This document shows positions 1-8,241 of a stretch of DNA of 36,564 bases, one piece after another. A program made the position numbers and the translations under genes. The number at the start of each line of letters is the position of its first letter. Within the stretch, counting starts at the first letter, position 1. The DNA is from Candidatus Zixiibacteriota bacterium (lineage in GTDB: Bacteria > Zixibacteria > MSB-5A5 > GN15 > PGXB01), in NCBI GenBank assembly GCA_016933695.1, contig JAFGAL010000022.1, positions 1 through 36,564 of the forward strand, read 5' to 3'. The notes beneath the pieces are model-generated. The model searched no databases and was not told the origin of the DNA. It saw nothing but the letters and a program-made list of their open reading frames with translations.

Positions 1-133
1 CCAAACCTAATCGTTCTCGTTTGCTCTGCATGAAGAAAATCTAGTAAATCCATGACCACTACGAAAGGACTTTATCAACAAGCCCCAGAGGGCGGGCCAC
101 TCAGTCCGGACCCGGGGAGTGGGCTATCGATAA
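1..133. other. Non-coding left edge
   Basis: No convincing coding sequence is visible. Around 92-126 a GC-rich patch can form a short imperfect hairpin (CCACTC pairing with GAGTGG), which could be the end of a transcript from the left or from the remnant on the minus strand, but there is no clear T-tract. Confidence 0.3.
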
Positions 134-443
134 TTAAGCGTTATATTTATCCCAGATATCCTTCACAAATATAAAATGATAGCCATCTTCTCCATCAATA
201 TATTTTTCACAGATTTCATTGGCCAAAGTCTTGAGATTGTTAGTATAGATAAAATCAATTAATGAAAGGATTTCTTCTTCTTCATAACCTGGCTTGAATT
301 CCTTAAGCATTTCCGAAAAAATGTCCCCTATATACCTGGCGATTTGCCTTGGCTCGCCCACTGATTTAAGCCTGTTAAGATGTTTGATGAACTGCGGCGA
401 TGTATAATGAACCTGTAAATAGGGAGCGACTAGTAATAGCCTG
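134..443 (-). pseudogene. 5'-truncated remnant of an unrecognised gene
   Basis: The open frame ends at 134 with residues DIWDKYNA. A GTG at 361 would give a 75-residue acidic, helix-rich protein (MGEPRQIARYIGDIF...), but the frame stays open and protein-like upstream of that GTG (residues reading VAPYLQVHYTSPQFIKHLNR) until it runs into the REP palindrome at 444-467. There it meets no ATG or other good start, and an in-frame stop follows just beyond the palindrome. This suggests the C-terminal third of a longer gene whose front was lost where the REP element now sits. I do not recognise the family. The alternative is a real small gene starting at the GTG. Base composition is AT-rich compared with the operon that follows. 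Confidence 0.5.
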
Positions 444-467
444 GGTGCCCCACAGCTCTGCTGTGGG
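444..467 (-). repeat. REP-like palindrome, copy 1 (inverted)
   Basis: Perfect 8-bp arms CCCACAGC (449-456) and GCTGTGGG (460-467) around a 3-base loop, with the GGTGC flank on the left. It is the exact reverse complement of the three copies downstream of the transposase gene, so the transposase is bracketed by oppositely oriented elements. Confidence 0.9.
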
Positions 468-546
468 AAAGGGATTTCTGGAATTTAGAATATGAATTGT
501 ATAATATGTGATGGCGGGTAATGAATTGAATTTTTAATTATGTATT

Positions 547-1041
547 ATGCCAAAATTGCGCCATTACGACAATCTGGGAACCGCCAGATTTTTAACCTTC
601 AGTAGCTATCGAAGAGAAAATTACCTGCTCCGACCGGGAATTCCGGAATTGATTATATCCCATTTAAAACAGGCCCGTGTAAAATACGTGATTCAATATT
701 TGGGGTATGTAATAATGTCGGAGCATGTTCATCTGGTTTTGATGCCGCCGGACGGTTTAAAACTCGGCCTGGTAATCAGGGAAATAAAATCGCGGATGGC
801 AAAGGAATATTTCTCGATCCATCCGGATGGTATCGAAGGCCGCAGAATATTCTGGCAGAAACGGTGTTATGATCATAATTGCCGTTCGACAGAGACAATT
901 ATTGAAAAGATCAATTATTGTCATCAAAATCCGGTCAGGCGGGGTCTGGTGAGTGATCCGGGCATGTATAAATGGTCAAGTTACAATTGGTATCAGGGTA
1001 AACGGGATGTTCCGCTCACGATGAACGAATATGAGTTGTAA
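547..1041 (+). CDS. REP-associated tyrosine transposase (RAYT, IS200/IS605-like Y1 family)
   Basis: Single-strand DNA nuclease/transposase of the HUH Y1 superfamily, 164 residues, a normal length for RAYTs. The HUH motif is H60-V61-H62 in the segment MSEHVHLVL. The probable nucleophile is Y124 in KINYCHQNPVRRG, and the RAYT-typical YKWSSY segment lies at 141-146. RAYTs are domesticated single-copy relatives of IS200 transposases that act on REP palindromes. Here four such palindromes lie within 160 bp of the gene, one upstream in inverted orientation and three downstream, which fits that role well. The ATG at 547 is the first in frame. The last codons and the TAA stop lie inside a 77-bp sequence that is duplicated directly downstream. 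The gene is richer in A+T than the operon to its right, suggesting horizontal acquisition. Confidence 0.93.
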   Translation: MPKLRHYDNLGTARFLTFSSYRRENYLLRPGIPELIISHLKQARVKYVIQYLGYVIMSEHVHLVLMPPDGLKLGLVIREIKSRMAKEYFSIHPDGIEGRRIFWQKRCYDHNCRSTETIIEKINYCHQNPVRRGLVSDPGMYKWSSYNWYQGKRDVPLTMNEYEL

Positions 1042-1064
1042 CTTGATATTCAGGGTTGTTAATT

Positions 1065-1088
1065 CCCACAGCAGAGCTGTGGGGCACC
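1065..1088 (+). repeat. REP-like palindrome, copy 2
   Basis: CCCACAGC arm, AGA loop, GCTGTGGG arm, followed by GCACC. It lies 24 bp after the transposase stop. Confidence 0.9.
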
Positions 1089-1141
1089 AAGCTCACGATG
1101 AATGAATATGAGTTGTAACTTGATATTCAGGGTTGTTAATT

Positions 1142-1165
1142 CCCACAGCAGAGCTGTGGGGCACC
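1142..1165 (+). repeat. REP-like palindrome, copy 3
   Basis: Identical over 24 bp to copy 2, as the second unit of the 77-bp tandem duplication. Confidence 0.9.
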
Positions 1166-1199
1166 AAGCGGAAATTGTCAAGTTACAATGGTTGTTTAT

Positions 1200-1223
1200 C
1201 CCACAGCAGAGCTGTGGGGCACC
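1200..1223 (+). repeat. REP-like palindrome, copy 4
   Basis: Identical 24-bp element with a different left flank. It lies 70 bp beyond the end of hslU and, read on the minus strand, would be a strong stem in the 3' end of the hslU operon transcript. Confidence 0.9.
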
Positions 1224-1293
1224 CCGCCCTACGCATAAAATCCAACCACAAAGAAATTCTTCCCGACTGCATGTTTCATGCACACGCAATTGT

Positions 1294-2655
1294 CTATAAA
1301 ATATACCGACTCAGGTCTTCGTTTTCGATGATTTCGGCCAGGCGCTGGTTCACCAGATCCGCCGTGATCTTCACCGTCTTCTTGCGCGCCGGAGTTTCGA
1401 ACATGATATCTTCAAGCAAAGTCGTCATGATCGTATGCAGACGCCGGGCGCCGATATTCTCGGTGTTTGTGTTGACTTGCTCGGCGATCTCCGCGATCCG
1501 GCTCAGCGCCGCCTTCTCGAATTTCAGCGTGATCCCCTCGGTGTCCATCAGCGCCGTATACTGCGTAACCAGTGCGTTTTTCGGTTCGGACAGAATGCGC
1601 ACGAACTCGGCCGCGCTCAGCGATTCCAGCTCCACGCGGATCGGGAACCGTCCCTGCAGTTCGGGAATCAGATCCGACGGTTTCGAGGAATGAAACGCCC
1701 CCGCCGCGATAAATAAAATATGATCGGTTTTCACCATGCCGTATTTCGTGGTGACATTGGAACCCTCGACAATCGGCAGGATATCGCGCTGGACTCCCTC
1801 GCGCGAGACATCCGGCCCCATCTTGGCACGCTCGCCGGCGATCTTGTCGATCTCGTCGATGAAGATAATCCCCGACTGCTGGGCGCGCTCGAGTGCATCC
1901 ATGATCACATCGTCCATGTTCACCAGCCGCGCGAGTTCATCGGACTGAAGCAGTTTGCGCGCCTCGGCAACCGTGATTTTGCGCCGCCTGGTTTTCTTGG
2001 GCATGATCTCGGAGAACATCTCCTGGAAGTTGATCCCCAGCTCCTCCATCCCCATCGGTGAGAATATTTCCACCACCGGGAATTTATCCTGCGGGGTATC
2101 CAGCTCGACCATCCGGTCATCGAGCTTGCCCGCCAGCAGTTTCTCGCGGAATTTATCGCGGGTGGCCGACGACGGTTCTTCGGAAGGTGGGATCGCCTCG
2201 CCTTCGGTGTTCTTGCTCCGTTTCGGCGGCGGAGCCGGCAGAAGCAAATCGAGCAGGCGCTCGTTGGCATTATCCCACGCCTTGGCCATTACCTGTTCGG
2301 ATTTTTCCTGCTTGACCATATTGACGGCCAGATCGACCAGGTCACGCACCATTGACTCGACATCGCGTCCGACATATCCCACCTCGGTGAATTTCGAGGC
2401 TTCGATTTTCAGAAACGGCGCCCCGGCCATCTCGGCCAAACGTCGCGCTATTTCGGTTTTGCCCACCCCGGTGGGGCCGATCATGAGGATGTTGTTGGGA
2501 AGGATTTCGCGTTGCAGTTCATCGGGGACAGCGCGCCGCCGCCAGCGATTGCGCAGTGCGATCGCGACCGATTTCTTGGCTTTTTCCTGCCCGATGATGT
2601 ATTTATCCAGATGGGCGACAATCTCGCCGGGGGTTTTATACTCACTATTTATCAT
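1294..2655 (-). CDS. hslU: HslU (ClpY), ATPase subunit of the HslVU protease
   Basis: AAA+ unfoldase that feeds substrates into the HslV peptidase ring in the cytoplasm. It has 453 residues, normal for the family. Walker A GPTGVGKT spans 60-67, the pore-loop GYVG 93-96, and Walker B IIFIDEID 263-270. An intermediate domain of about residues 110-240 contains a low-complexity Pro/Ser/Lys linker near 140-165, and the conserved C-terminus ends LSRYIL, the tail that docks into HslV. The start ATG overlaps the hslV stop in an ATGA arrangement (2652-2655), indicating translational coupling. It is the last gene of the seven-gene minus-strand operon; no standard terminator follows, only REP palindromes. 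Confidence 0.98.
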   Translation of the reverse strand: MINSEYKTPGEIVAHLDKYIIGQEKAKKSVAIALRNRWRRRAVPDELQREILPNNILMIGPTGVGKTEIARRLAEMAGAPFLKIEASKFTEVGYVGRDVESMVRDLVDLAVNMVKQEKSEQVMAKAWDNANERLLDLLLPAPPPKRSKNTEGEAIPPSEEPSSATRDKFREKLLAGKLDDRMVELDTPQDKFPVVEIFSPMGMEELGINFQEMFSEIMPKKTRRRKITVAEARKLLQSDELARLVNMDDVIMDALERAQQSGIIFIDEIDKIAGERAKMGPDVSREGVQRDILPIVEGSNVTTKYGMVKTDHILFIAAGAFHSSKPSDLIPELQGRFPIRVELESLSAAEFVRILSEPKNALVTQYTALMDTEGITLKFEKAALSRIAEIAEQVNTNTENIGARRLHTIMTTLLEDIMFETPARKKTVKITADLVNQRLAEIIENEDLSRYIL

Positions 2656-3188
2656 TTGATCACTTCCACGGTAATGTTGTCATTGGTATAGATGCAGATA
2701 TCCGCCGCGATTTTCAAAGCCTGTCGCACCAACTCCTCGGCGGTGTATTTCGGATTGGTGGACAACAGTGCCCGTGCCGCCGCGAGCGCGTACGGCCCGC
2801 CGGAGCCGATCGCGAGAATGCCGTCGTCGGGTTCGATCACCTCGCCCGATCCGGCCACCAGGAGGGTATGGTCCTTGTCGGCCACGGCCAGCAGCGCTTC
2901 CAGTTTTTGCAGGTACTTGTCGGTGCGCCAGTCTTTGGCCAGTTCCACCGCCGCGCGGGGCAGGTTGCCGCTGAATTCCTCGATTTTGGTTTCGAACCGC
3001 TCGAACAGTGCCAGCGCATCGGCGGCCGCCCCGGCGAAACCGGAGAGAATTTTATCATCGTACATCTTGCGGATTTTAACCGCGTGCGATTTCATGACGG
3101 TGTCGCCAAAGGTCACCTGTCCGTCACCGCCGAGCGCGACCTGTCCCTTGTATTTCAAACCGAGTATGGTTGTTGCATGACACTTCAT
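2652..3188 (-). CDS. hslV: HslV (ClpQ), peptidase subunit of the HslVU protease
   Basis: Proteasome-beta-like threonine peptidase, 178 residues. The segment [13 protein letters not shown] shows a five-residue propeptide (MKCHA) before the mature N-terminal TT, so the nucleophile is T6 of the precursor. Family blocks are clear: [13 protein letters not shown] (about 22-34), [38 protein letters not shown] and ICIYTND. The Shine-Dalgarno AGGAG overlaps the xerC stop codon, and the start lies 12 bp after xerC. The order xerC-hslV-hslU matches the codV-clpQ-clpY order of Bacillus and other bacteria. Confidence 0.98.
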   Translation of the reverse strand: MKCHATTILGLKYKGQVALGGDGQVTFGDTVMKSHAVKIRKMYDDKILSGFAGAAADALALFERFETKIEEFSGNLPRAAVELAKDWRTDKYLQKLEALLAVADKDHTLLVAGSGEVIEPDDGILAIGSGGPYALAAARALLSTNPKYTAEELVRQALKIAADICIYTNDNITVEVIK

Positions 3189-3200
3189 CCTGATTATCTC

Positions 3201-4091
3201 CTATGCCCGGGGATGGGCCTTTTTATACACCGCCTTCAACTGCTCGGTCGTGATATGCGTGTATTTTTGTGTAGTGGCCAGCGAACTGTGGCCGAGCATT
3301 TCCTTGATCGCCAGAATATCCGCGCCGTTTTCCAGAAGGTGCGTCGCGAAACTGTGCCGCAACATATGCGGCGTGACCCGTTTGCCGAGTTTGGCGCAAT
3401 ATTTTTTCACGACCCGATCCACCGAGCGCACGGTCAGCGGTTCGCCCCGGAAATTCAGCAGGAAATGACCGCCGTGGTACGGTTTGTCGCTGACGAATCG
3501 TTCGCGAAGGTCGAGATAGTGCCGCAGATCGCCGGCGATCCCGTCGCCGTACGGCACCATGCGTTCCTTGTTGCCTTTGCCGATCACGGTGAGGGTGCCG
3601 TGTGCAAAATCGATATCGGTAAGCCGCAGCGACGCCATTTCGGCCCGACGGATTCCCGACAGGTAGAACAGCGACACCATGATATAGTCGCGCCAGGTGA
3701 GATAGGAATCGCGATCGAGATAGCCGAACAGCTCGGCGGCCTCTTTTTGCGAGAGAAATTCCGGGATTTTCTCCCGGTATTTGAGTTTGCTGAGTTTGCA
3801 GTCGTACTGCCGGTATTTTTTACTCTGTGCCAGAAAGCGTTGGAACCCGGCCAATGCCGAAATAAACCCCGCCAAAGTCCGCACCGAGACTCCCTCGGTG
3901 CGCCGCTGACTCAGGTATTGCCGTAAAAGAATGTTATTGAGTTTCGGATCCGGTTTGGTTTGGGCGTATTCCTTTTCCAGAAACGTCACCCACGGCTCCA
4001 GCCCGATCCGATAGGTCCTGATCGAACCGGCCGCAAGGCCGCGTTTCTCGGCCAGATGGGTCAGATATTGCATCAACGCTTTTTTCAGCAT
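3201..4091 (-). CDS. xerC: Tyrosine recombinase XerC/XerD
   Basis: Site-specific recombinase of 296 residues, the normal Xer length, that resolves chromosome dimers. The N-terminal SAM-like core-binding domain spans about 1-100, the catalytic domain about 108-290. All catalytic residues are visible: R148 (SGIRRAE), K172 (GKGNKER), H242 and R245 (PHMLRHSF), H268 (LGHSS) and nucleophile Y277 (TQKYTHI). It is not a phage integrase by length or context: it sits between topA and hslV, the place held by xerC/codV in many genomes. Assignment to XerC rather than XerD rests on that synteny. The gap to topA is 77 bp. Confidence 0.93.
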   Translation of the reverse strand: MLKKALMQYLTHLAEKRGLAAGSIRTYRIGLEPWVTFLEKEYAQTKPDPKLNNILLRQYLSQRRTEGVSVRTLAGFISALAGFQRFLAQSKKYRQYDCKLSKLKYREKIPEFLSQKEAAELFGYLDRDSYLTWRDYIMVSLFYLSGIRRAEMASLRLTDIDFAHGTLTVIGKGNKERMVPYGDGIAGDLRHYLDLRERFVSDKPYHGGHFLLNFRGEPLTVRSVDRVVKKYCAKLGKRVTPHMLRHSFATHLLENGADILAIKEMLGHSSLATTQKYTHITTEQLKAVYKKAHPRA

Positions 4092-4168
4092 ACGGCATAA
4101 TACGCGATAGGAAAATTGAAATCAAATCAAAACTGGATACGGCAAACGGATCACCCGGCGAACCGGGA

Positions 4169-6397
4169 TTATTCGTCTTCGGAATAGACTTTATTCTTGC
4201 ATTCCGGGCAGTACAAATAATCGCCTTTGACTTTCGAGGTTTTTTCCACGAGATAGTTGTTCTTGCACGCCGGGCATTCTCTGTTGACGGGTTTGTACCA
4301 GCTGGCGAAATCACATTTGGGATAATTGGAGCATCCCCAGAACACCTTGCCGCGTTTGGTGCGCCGCTCGCTGATCTGCCCGCCGCAGTTCTCGCGCGGA
4401 CAGGTGATTCCGGTCGGAAGCGCTTTGGTATTTTTGCATTTGGGATAATTGGCGCAGGCCATGAACTTGCCGAACCGTCCCTCCCGGATAACCATCTTGC
4501 CGCCGCACTTTTCGCAGGTTTCATCGGTTTCGACCAATTCGGCCTGACCATTGAGCGGCCGTGTGGTTTTGCATTCCGGGTAGGCCGAGCAGGCCAGGAA
4601 ACGTCCGTTGCGCCCCCATTTAATTACCATTGGGGAACCGCAATTCTCGCAGACCTCATCGGTCTTCTCGGTGATGGCGTCTTTTATTTCCTGCTGGCGC
4701 GAGGTTACCGAGTCGAGGGTTTCATTGAACGGCTGATAGAAGCCGCGCACCACCGATACCCAGTCCTCCTGCCCCGATTCGATCTGATCGAGATCGGATT
4801 CCATGTTGGCGGTAAACCGGACATTGAACAGATCGGGGAAATTTTCCACGAGGATTTTATTGACCGTTCGTCCGAGTTCGGTCGGCGACAGACGGCGTTC
4901 GAGCAGTTCGACATATTTGCGATCCAGCAGGGTCGAGATAATATTGGCGTAGGTGGACGGTCGTCCGATCCCATCGGCTTCCAGCGTCCGCACCAGCATC
5001 GCCTGCGAGAAACGCGCCGGTGGTTTGGTAAAATGCTGGCTGGGCTGAACCTCAATTAAATTCAGCGTATCGCCCGGTTTAAGATCGGGGATGGAGTCGA
5101 CCAGGCCGTTTTCGCCGTTCTGGCCGTTGTCTTTGGCCTCTTCATATAATTTCAGAAAACCGTCGAATTTCAATGACTGGGAATTGGCGCTGAACCGGTA
5201 CTTGCCGGCATTGATCGTCACGGCGGTGGTATCATACACGGCCGGTGTCATCTGGCTGGCCAGAAAACGATTCCAGATCAAGGTATACAGCCGCAGTTGA
5301 TCTCTGGACAGATTCTTTTTCAGTGAATCGGGCGTATGGTCAAGATACGTGGGGCGAATCGCCTCGTGGGCATCCTGACTTCCCTTGCGGGCCTTGTAAT
5401 GAATCGCCTGATCGGGAAGGTAGTCTTTGCCGTATTCCTTATTAATGTATTCCCGGGCGGCCTGCAGAGCGGATTCCGCGATACGGGTGGAGTCGGTTCT
5501 CATATAGGTAATTAAACCGGTCGGGCCCTCGTCGCCCAGTTCCACGCCCTCATATAACTGCTGGGCGATCATCATGGTTTTCTTGGGAGAAAAATACAGG
5601 GCGCGCGCGGCATCCTGCTGAAGCGTGCTGGTAATAAACGGCGGAAGCGGTTTGCGTTTTTTCTCGGAGCGTTTGACCTCGTCGACCACAAAGGCGGTCC
5701 TGGTCAGGTCCTCTTTGATGCTCAGCGCGGCTTGTTCATTGCCGATTTCCGGCTTATCGCCGTCGATCTTGACCAGTTTGGCCAGAAGCTGAACTTTGTC
5801 CTTATCCTCGAGCAAGGCCCGGATTTCCCAGTATTCCTCCTGGACAAAGGCTTCGATTTCGGCTTCGCGTTCACAGATAATCCGTAGCGCCACCGACTGC
5901 ACGCGTCCGGCGGAAAGCCCCCGGCCGATGGTTTTCCACAACAGCGGTGAGACTTTGTAGCCGACCAGCCGGTCCAGCACCCGTCGCGCCTGCTGGGCGT
6001 CGACTTTGTGCAGATCGATCTGGCGGGGATTCGCGATGGCGTCGAGAACGGCTGATTTGGTGATTTCGTTGAATGTCACGCGGGCGACGTGTTTGGCGTC
6101 TTTCAGTTGCTGGGCGACGTGCCAGGCAATAGCCTCCCCCTCACGATCCGGATCGGGGGCGAGATAGACGGTTTCGGAATTTTTGGCGGCATCGCGAAGT
6201 TTCTTGATAACCTTCTGCTTGCCCTTGATCGTGACATACTGCACCTTGAAGCCGTCGTCGGTATCGACGCCGAGTTTGGATTTGGGCAGGTCACGAATAT
6301 GCCCGATGGTCGACTGGACATCGAAACTTCTGCCCAGGAATTTCTTTAGCGTCTTCGACTTCGCCGGTGACTCAACTATCAGCAGGTTTTTTGCCAT
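4169..6397 (-). CDS. topA: DNA topoisomerase I (type IA)
   Basis: Relaxes negatively supercoiled DNA. It has 742 residues. The Toprim domain at the N-terminus carries E9 (IVESPAKSKT) and the metal triad D82-D84-E86 in DPDREGEAIAWH. The catalytic tyrosine is Y298 in GLITYMRTDST, next to R300. The C-terminus holds four cysteine zinc-ribbon units: CENCGSP..CSAYPEC, CEKCGGK..CANYPKC, CPRENCGG..CSNYPKC and a final CPACKNN..CPECKN ending in an acidic tail. The start is 9 bp after the rpoZ stop, with little sign of its own Shine-Dalgarno, so it is probably translated from the operon message by coupling. Confidence 0.98.
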   Translation of the reverse strand: MAKNLLIVESPAKSKTLKKFLGRSFDVQSTIGHIRDLPKSKLGVDTDDGFKVQYVTIKGKQKVIKKLRDAAKNSETVYLAPDPDREGEAIAWHVAQQLKDAKHVARVTFNEITKSAVLDAIANPRQIDLHKVDAQQARRVLDRLVGYKVSPLLWKTIGRGLSAGRVQSVALRIICEREAEIEAFVQEEYWEIRALLEDKDKVQLLAKLVKIDGDKPEIGNEQAALSIKEDLTRTAFVVDEVKRSEKKRKPLPPFITSTLQQDAARALYFSPKKTMMIAQQLYEGVELGDEGPTGLITYMRTDSTRIAESALQAAREYINKEYGKDYLPDQAIHYKARKGSQDAHEAIRPTYLDHTPDSLKKNLSRDQLRLYTLIWNRFLASQMTPAVYDTTAVTINAGKYRFSANSQSLKFDGFLKLYEEAKDNGQNGENGLVDSIPDLKPGDTLNLIEVQPSQHFTKPPARFSQAMLVRTLEADGIGRPSTYANIISTLLDRKYVELLERRLSPTELGRTVNKILVENFPDLFNVRFTANMESDLDQIESGQEDWVSVVRGFYQPFNETLDSVTSRQQEIKDAITEKTDEVCENCGSPMVIKWGRNGRFLACSAYPECKTTRPLNGQAELVETDETCEKCGGKMVIREGRFGKFMACANYPKCKNTKALPTGITCPRENCGGQISERRTKRGKVFWGCSNYPKCDFASWYKPVNRECPACKNNYLVEKTSKVKGDYLYCPECKNKVYSEDE

Positions 6398-6406
6398 GAT
6401 GCGTAC

Positions 6407-6637
6407 TTATTCGGTTTCTCCGTGTTCACGACGGAATTTCACTTTTCCGTCCATAACATCCAACAGCGCCAGTGAAGTCACTTTGCGGCCGTCGATGGTG
6501 ACATCTTCCTCTGCCATGCGTTCCAACTGCGCCAGGCGGAGTGAATTGATCAACCGCGCCCGCTGCGAGGCAATCAGAACCGCTTCATAGCGGTTTTGGG
6601 TCACCTTGTCCAGTTCCTCAAAAGAGAATTTCGGCAT
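6407..6637 (-). CDS. rpoZ: RNA polymerase omega subunit
   Basis: Small assembly subunit of RNA polymerase, 76 residues. The family signature is seen in NRYEAVLIASQRARLIN (about 15-31), which contains the conserved helix binding the beta' C-terminus, followed by the shorter C-terminal part with VTSLALLDVMDGKVKF. The position directly after gmk (24-bp gap) is the classic gmk-rpoZ arrangement and supports the call beyond the short sequence. Confidence 0.93.
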   Translation of the reverse strand: MPKFSFEELDKVTQNRYEAVLIASQRARLINSLRLAQLERMAEEDVTIDGRKVTSLALLDVMDGKVKFRREHGETE

Positions 6638-6661
6638 TGTTCCTCCAATGAATGTATCTAC

Positions 6662-7282
6662 CTAACCGATGATTCGTTTGATTTGTTCCAAATCCAGGTT
6701 CTGCTTTCGGCAATGCAGTGACCTGATAATCATATCGACTTCATTGACCGCAACATCCAGATCTTTGTTGACCACGACGAATTCAAAACGACTGAACAGC
6801 TTCATTTCCTCTTCCGCGCGCATGCGACGAATTCGTAACTGCTTATCGTCCTCGGTGCCTCTTCGCTTTAGCCGCCGCCTGAGTTCGGCCTTTCCGGGCG
6901 GCAAAATAAACACCAGCGCCGCAGTGGGATATTGTGTTTTCAGTTTAAATGCCCCCTTGACATCGACATCGAGAATAATCACGCCGCCGGTGCGAAGGGT
7001 GGTATCGAGAAATTTGCGGGGGGTTCCATAGCGATGCTGGTGAACCACACACGATTCGGCGAACTCGCCGCGTTTCTGCATGCGAGCGAAGGTTTCGCGA
7101 TCGACAAAATAGTATTCGCGGCCGTCACGTTCGTTTTTGCGCGGCGGGCGGGTGGTGTAGGAAATCGAAAACCGCCACCCCTGTTTTTTATTTCTTTGCA
7201 ACAACCTGCGACAGATCGAGCTTTTCCCTCCACCCGAGGGTGATGAAATGATGATGATTTTGCCCTTCTGTCCGATCTGCAT
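6662..7282 (-). CDS. gmk: Guanylate kinase
   Basis: Phosphorylates GMP/dGMP to GDP/dGDP. It has 206 residues, normal for the family. The P-loop SSPSGGGKSS covers 13-22 with K20. The GMP-binding region has YTTRPPRKNERDGREYYFV (about 41-59), and LDVDVKGAFKLK carries the DVDVKG signature. The lid region RRLKRRGTEDD and the C-terminal VVNKDLDVAV block are intact. It lies 24 bp after yicC and 24 bp before rpoZ. Confidence 0.97.
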   Translation of the reverse strand: MQIGQKGKIIIISSPSGGGKSSICRRLLQRNKKQGWRFSISYTTRPPRKNERDGREYYFVDRETFARMQKRGEFAESCVVHQHRYGTPRKFLDTTLRTGGVIILDVDVKGAFKLKTQYPTAALVFILPPGKAELRRRLKRRGTEDDKQLRIRRMRAEEEMKLFSRFEFVVVNKDLDVAVNEVDMIIRSLHCRKQNLDLEQIKRIIG

Positions 7283-7306
7283 GGTACTGATAACGTCTAT
7301 GCGTGG

Positions 7307-8182
7307 TTATTCTATGTTTTGAACCTGTTCTCTGATTCGTTCGATTTCTTCTTTCAGTTCGACCACCAAATGCGAAATCTCCGGGTTGGCCGATTTCGCA
7401 CCGATGGTGTTGGCCTCGCGATTCAGTTCCTGCAGGATGAAATTGAGACGGCGGCCGACTGCCCCGTTCTGACCGATATCGGCGCGAAACTGGGTCAGAT
7501 GGCTTGAAAAGCGGACACATTCTTCACTGATATCGGCCCGTTCGGTCATATACGCCACTTCCTCTTCGAGACGCACCTGATCGATACGCGGTTTGTCCAG
7601 AAGCTCATTGATCCGTCGGGTCATCTTGTCGCGATACATTTCGAAATTCTTGTTGGCCATTTTTTCGATCTTTTTGATGCCGTCGCGAAGGATTTTTATC
7701 CTCGCCAGCATGTCTTTTTTCAGATTGGCACCCTCGCGCCTGCGCATGGCGATTAAATCATCCAACGCCGTAACCGTCGCTTTTTGCAGATACGGCCAGA
7801 CCTTTTTCTCGAGATCCTCGGCTTTGGCGACTTTGAACAGATCGGGGAACGCCAGGAAATGCGCCATCTCGATCTCGCCTTTTAACTTGTACCGCTTTTT
7901 CAGCGCCGACAATTGCTGATGAATATCATCAGCCAGACTGCGATTCAACACGACCCGGTCGATGCCGAAACCGTAGTCTTCGTAGTTGATGGTTATATTG
8001 AGCCGGCCCCGTTGCAGACGACCGCACACCAGTTCCTTGAGTCGCGGTTCCATAAAGGTCAACTGCCGGGGCAGACGGAACACACATTCCAGATAGCGAT
8101 TGTTCACCGACGCGATTTCAACGGAGATCGTTATCTGTTTGGTTCTGAGATCAGCCCTTCCGAATCCTGTCATCGAATACAT
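7307..8182 (-). CDS. yicC: YicC/YloC family endoribonuclease
   Basis: Member of the YicC family, shown in E. coli and Bacillus to be an endoribonuclease. It has 291 residues, the usual length. The N-terminal signature MYSMTGFGRAD with SVEIASVNNRYLE is diagnostic, and the C-terminal DUF1732 block contains GRRLNFILQELNREANTIGAKS. A long charged helical middle segment (about 130-220) probably forms a coiled coil. It is the first gene of the minus-strand operon yicC-gmk-rpoZ-topA-xerC-hslVU; a promoter lies just upstream and an AGGG ribosome-binding site precedes the ATG. Confidence 0.95.
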   Translation of the reverse strand: MYSMTGFGRADLRTKQITISVEIASVNNRYLECVFRLPRQLTFMEPRLKELVCGRLQRGRLNITINYEDYGFGIDRVVLNRSLADDIHQQLSALKKRYKLKGEIEMAHFLAFPDLFKVAKAEDLEKKVWPYLQKATVTALDDLIAMRRREGANLKKDMLARIKILRDGIKKIEKMANKNFEMYRDKMTRRINELLDKPRIDQVRLEEEVAYMTERADISEECVRFSSHLTQFRADIGQNGAVGRRLNFILQELNREANTIGAKSANPEISHLVVELKEEIERIREQVQNIE

Positions 8183-8213
8183 ATTCTTACCCTGTTTTGA
8201 AAATCAGGCCGTA

Positions 8214-8241
8214 ATAATAGTAATAAATCTCGAGTTGTCAA
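8214..8241 (-). promoter_or_regulatory. Sigma-70 promoter of the yicC-hslU operon
   Basis: On the minus strand TTGACA (8241-8236) and TATTAT (8219-8214) are separated by 16 bp. The predicted start of transcription near 8207 gives a leader of about 25 bases. The -35 box abuts the last base of the upstream transporter gene. Confidence 0.75.

Larger units (their letters stand above)
1014..1167 (+). repeat. 77-bp tandem duplication covering the RAYT 3' end plus one REP
   Basis: 1014-1090 and 1091-1167 are near-identical direct repeats (one difference seen, C1026 versus T1103). Each unit carries the last eight codons of the transposase with its stop, a short spacer and one complete REP palindrome. 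This is direct evidence of local copying in which gene end and REP moved together. Confidence 0.9.
976..1188. repeat. Four copies of an 11-bp motif in +,-,-,+ orientation
   Basis: TCAAGTTACAA occurs at 976-986 (inside the transposase gene) and at 1178-1188. Its reverse complement TTGTAACTTGA occurs at 1036-1046 (spanning the transposase stop codon) and at 1113-1123. The two inner copies are related by the 77-bp duplication; the outer two are not. Confidence 0.7.

Noticed and set aside
1059..1299. Short frames on both strands across the downstream REP cluster
   Set aside because: They are translations of the repeated palindromes (repeating SRAVGH / GAPQLCCG), with no ribosome-binding site.
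2868..3926. 352-codon plus-strand frame over hslV/xerC
   Set aside because: Antisense shadow of two well-identified genes, no motifs.
3201..4091. Phage or integron integrase
   Set aside because: Length, full Xer catalytic set and the topA-xerC-hslV context fit the housekeeping recombinase; no attachment site or phage genes nearby.
3934..4551. 205-codon minus-strand frame overlapping the topA C-terminus and xerC start
   Set aside because: Out-of-frame reading of the zinc-ribbon repeats of topA; overlaps two real genes.
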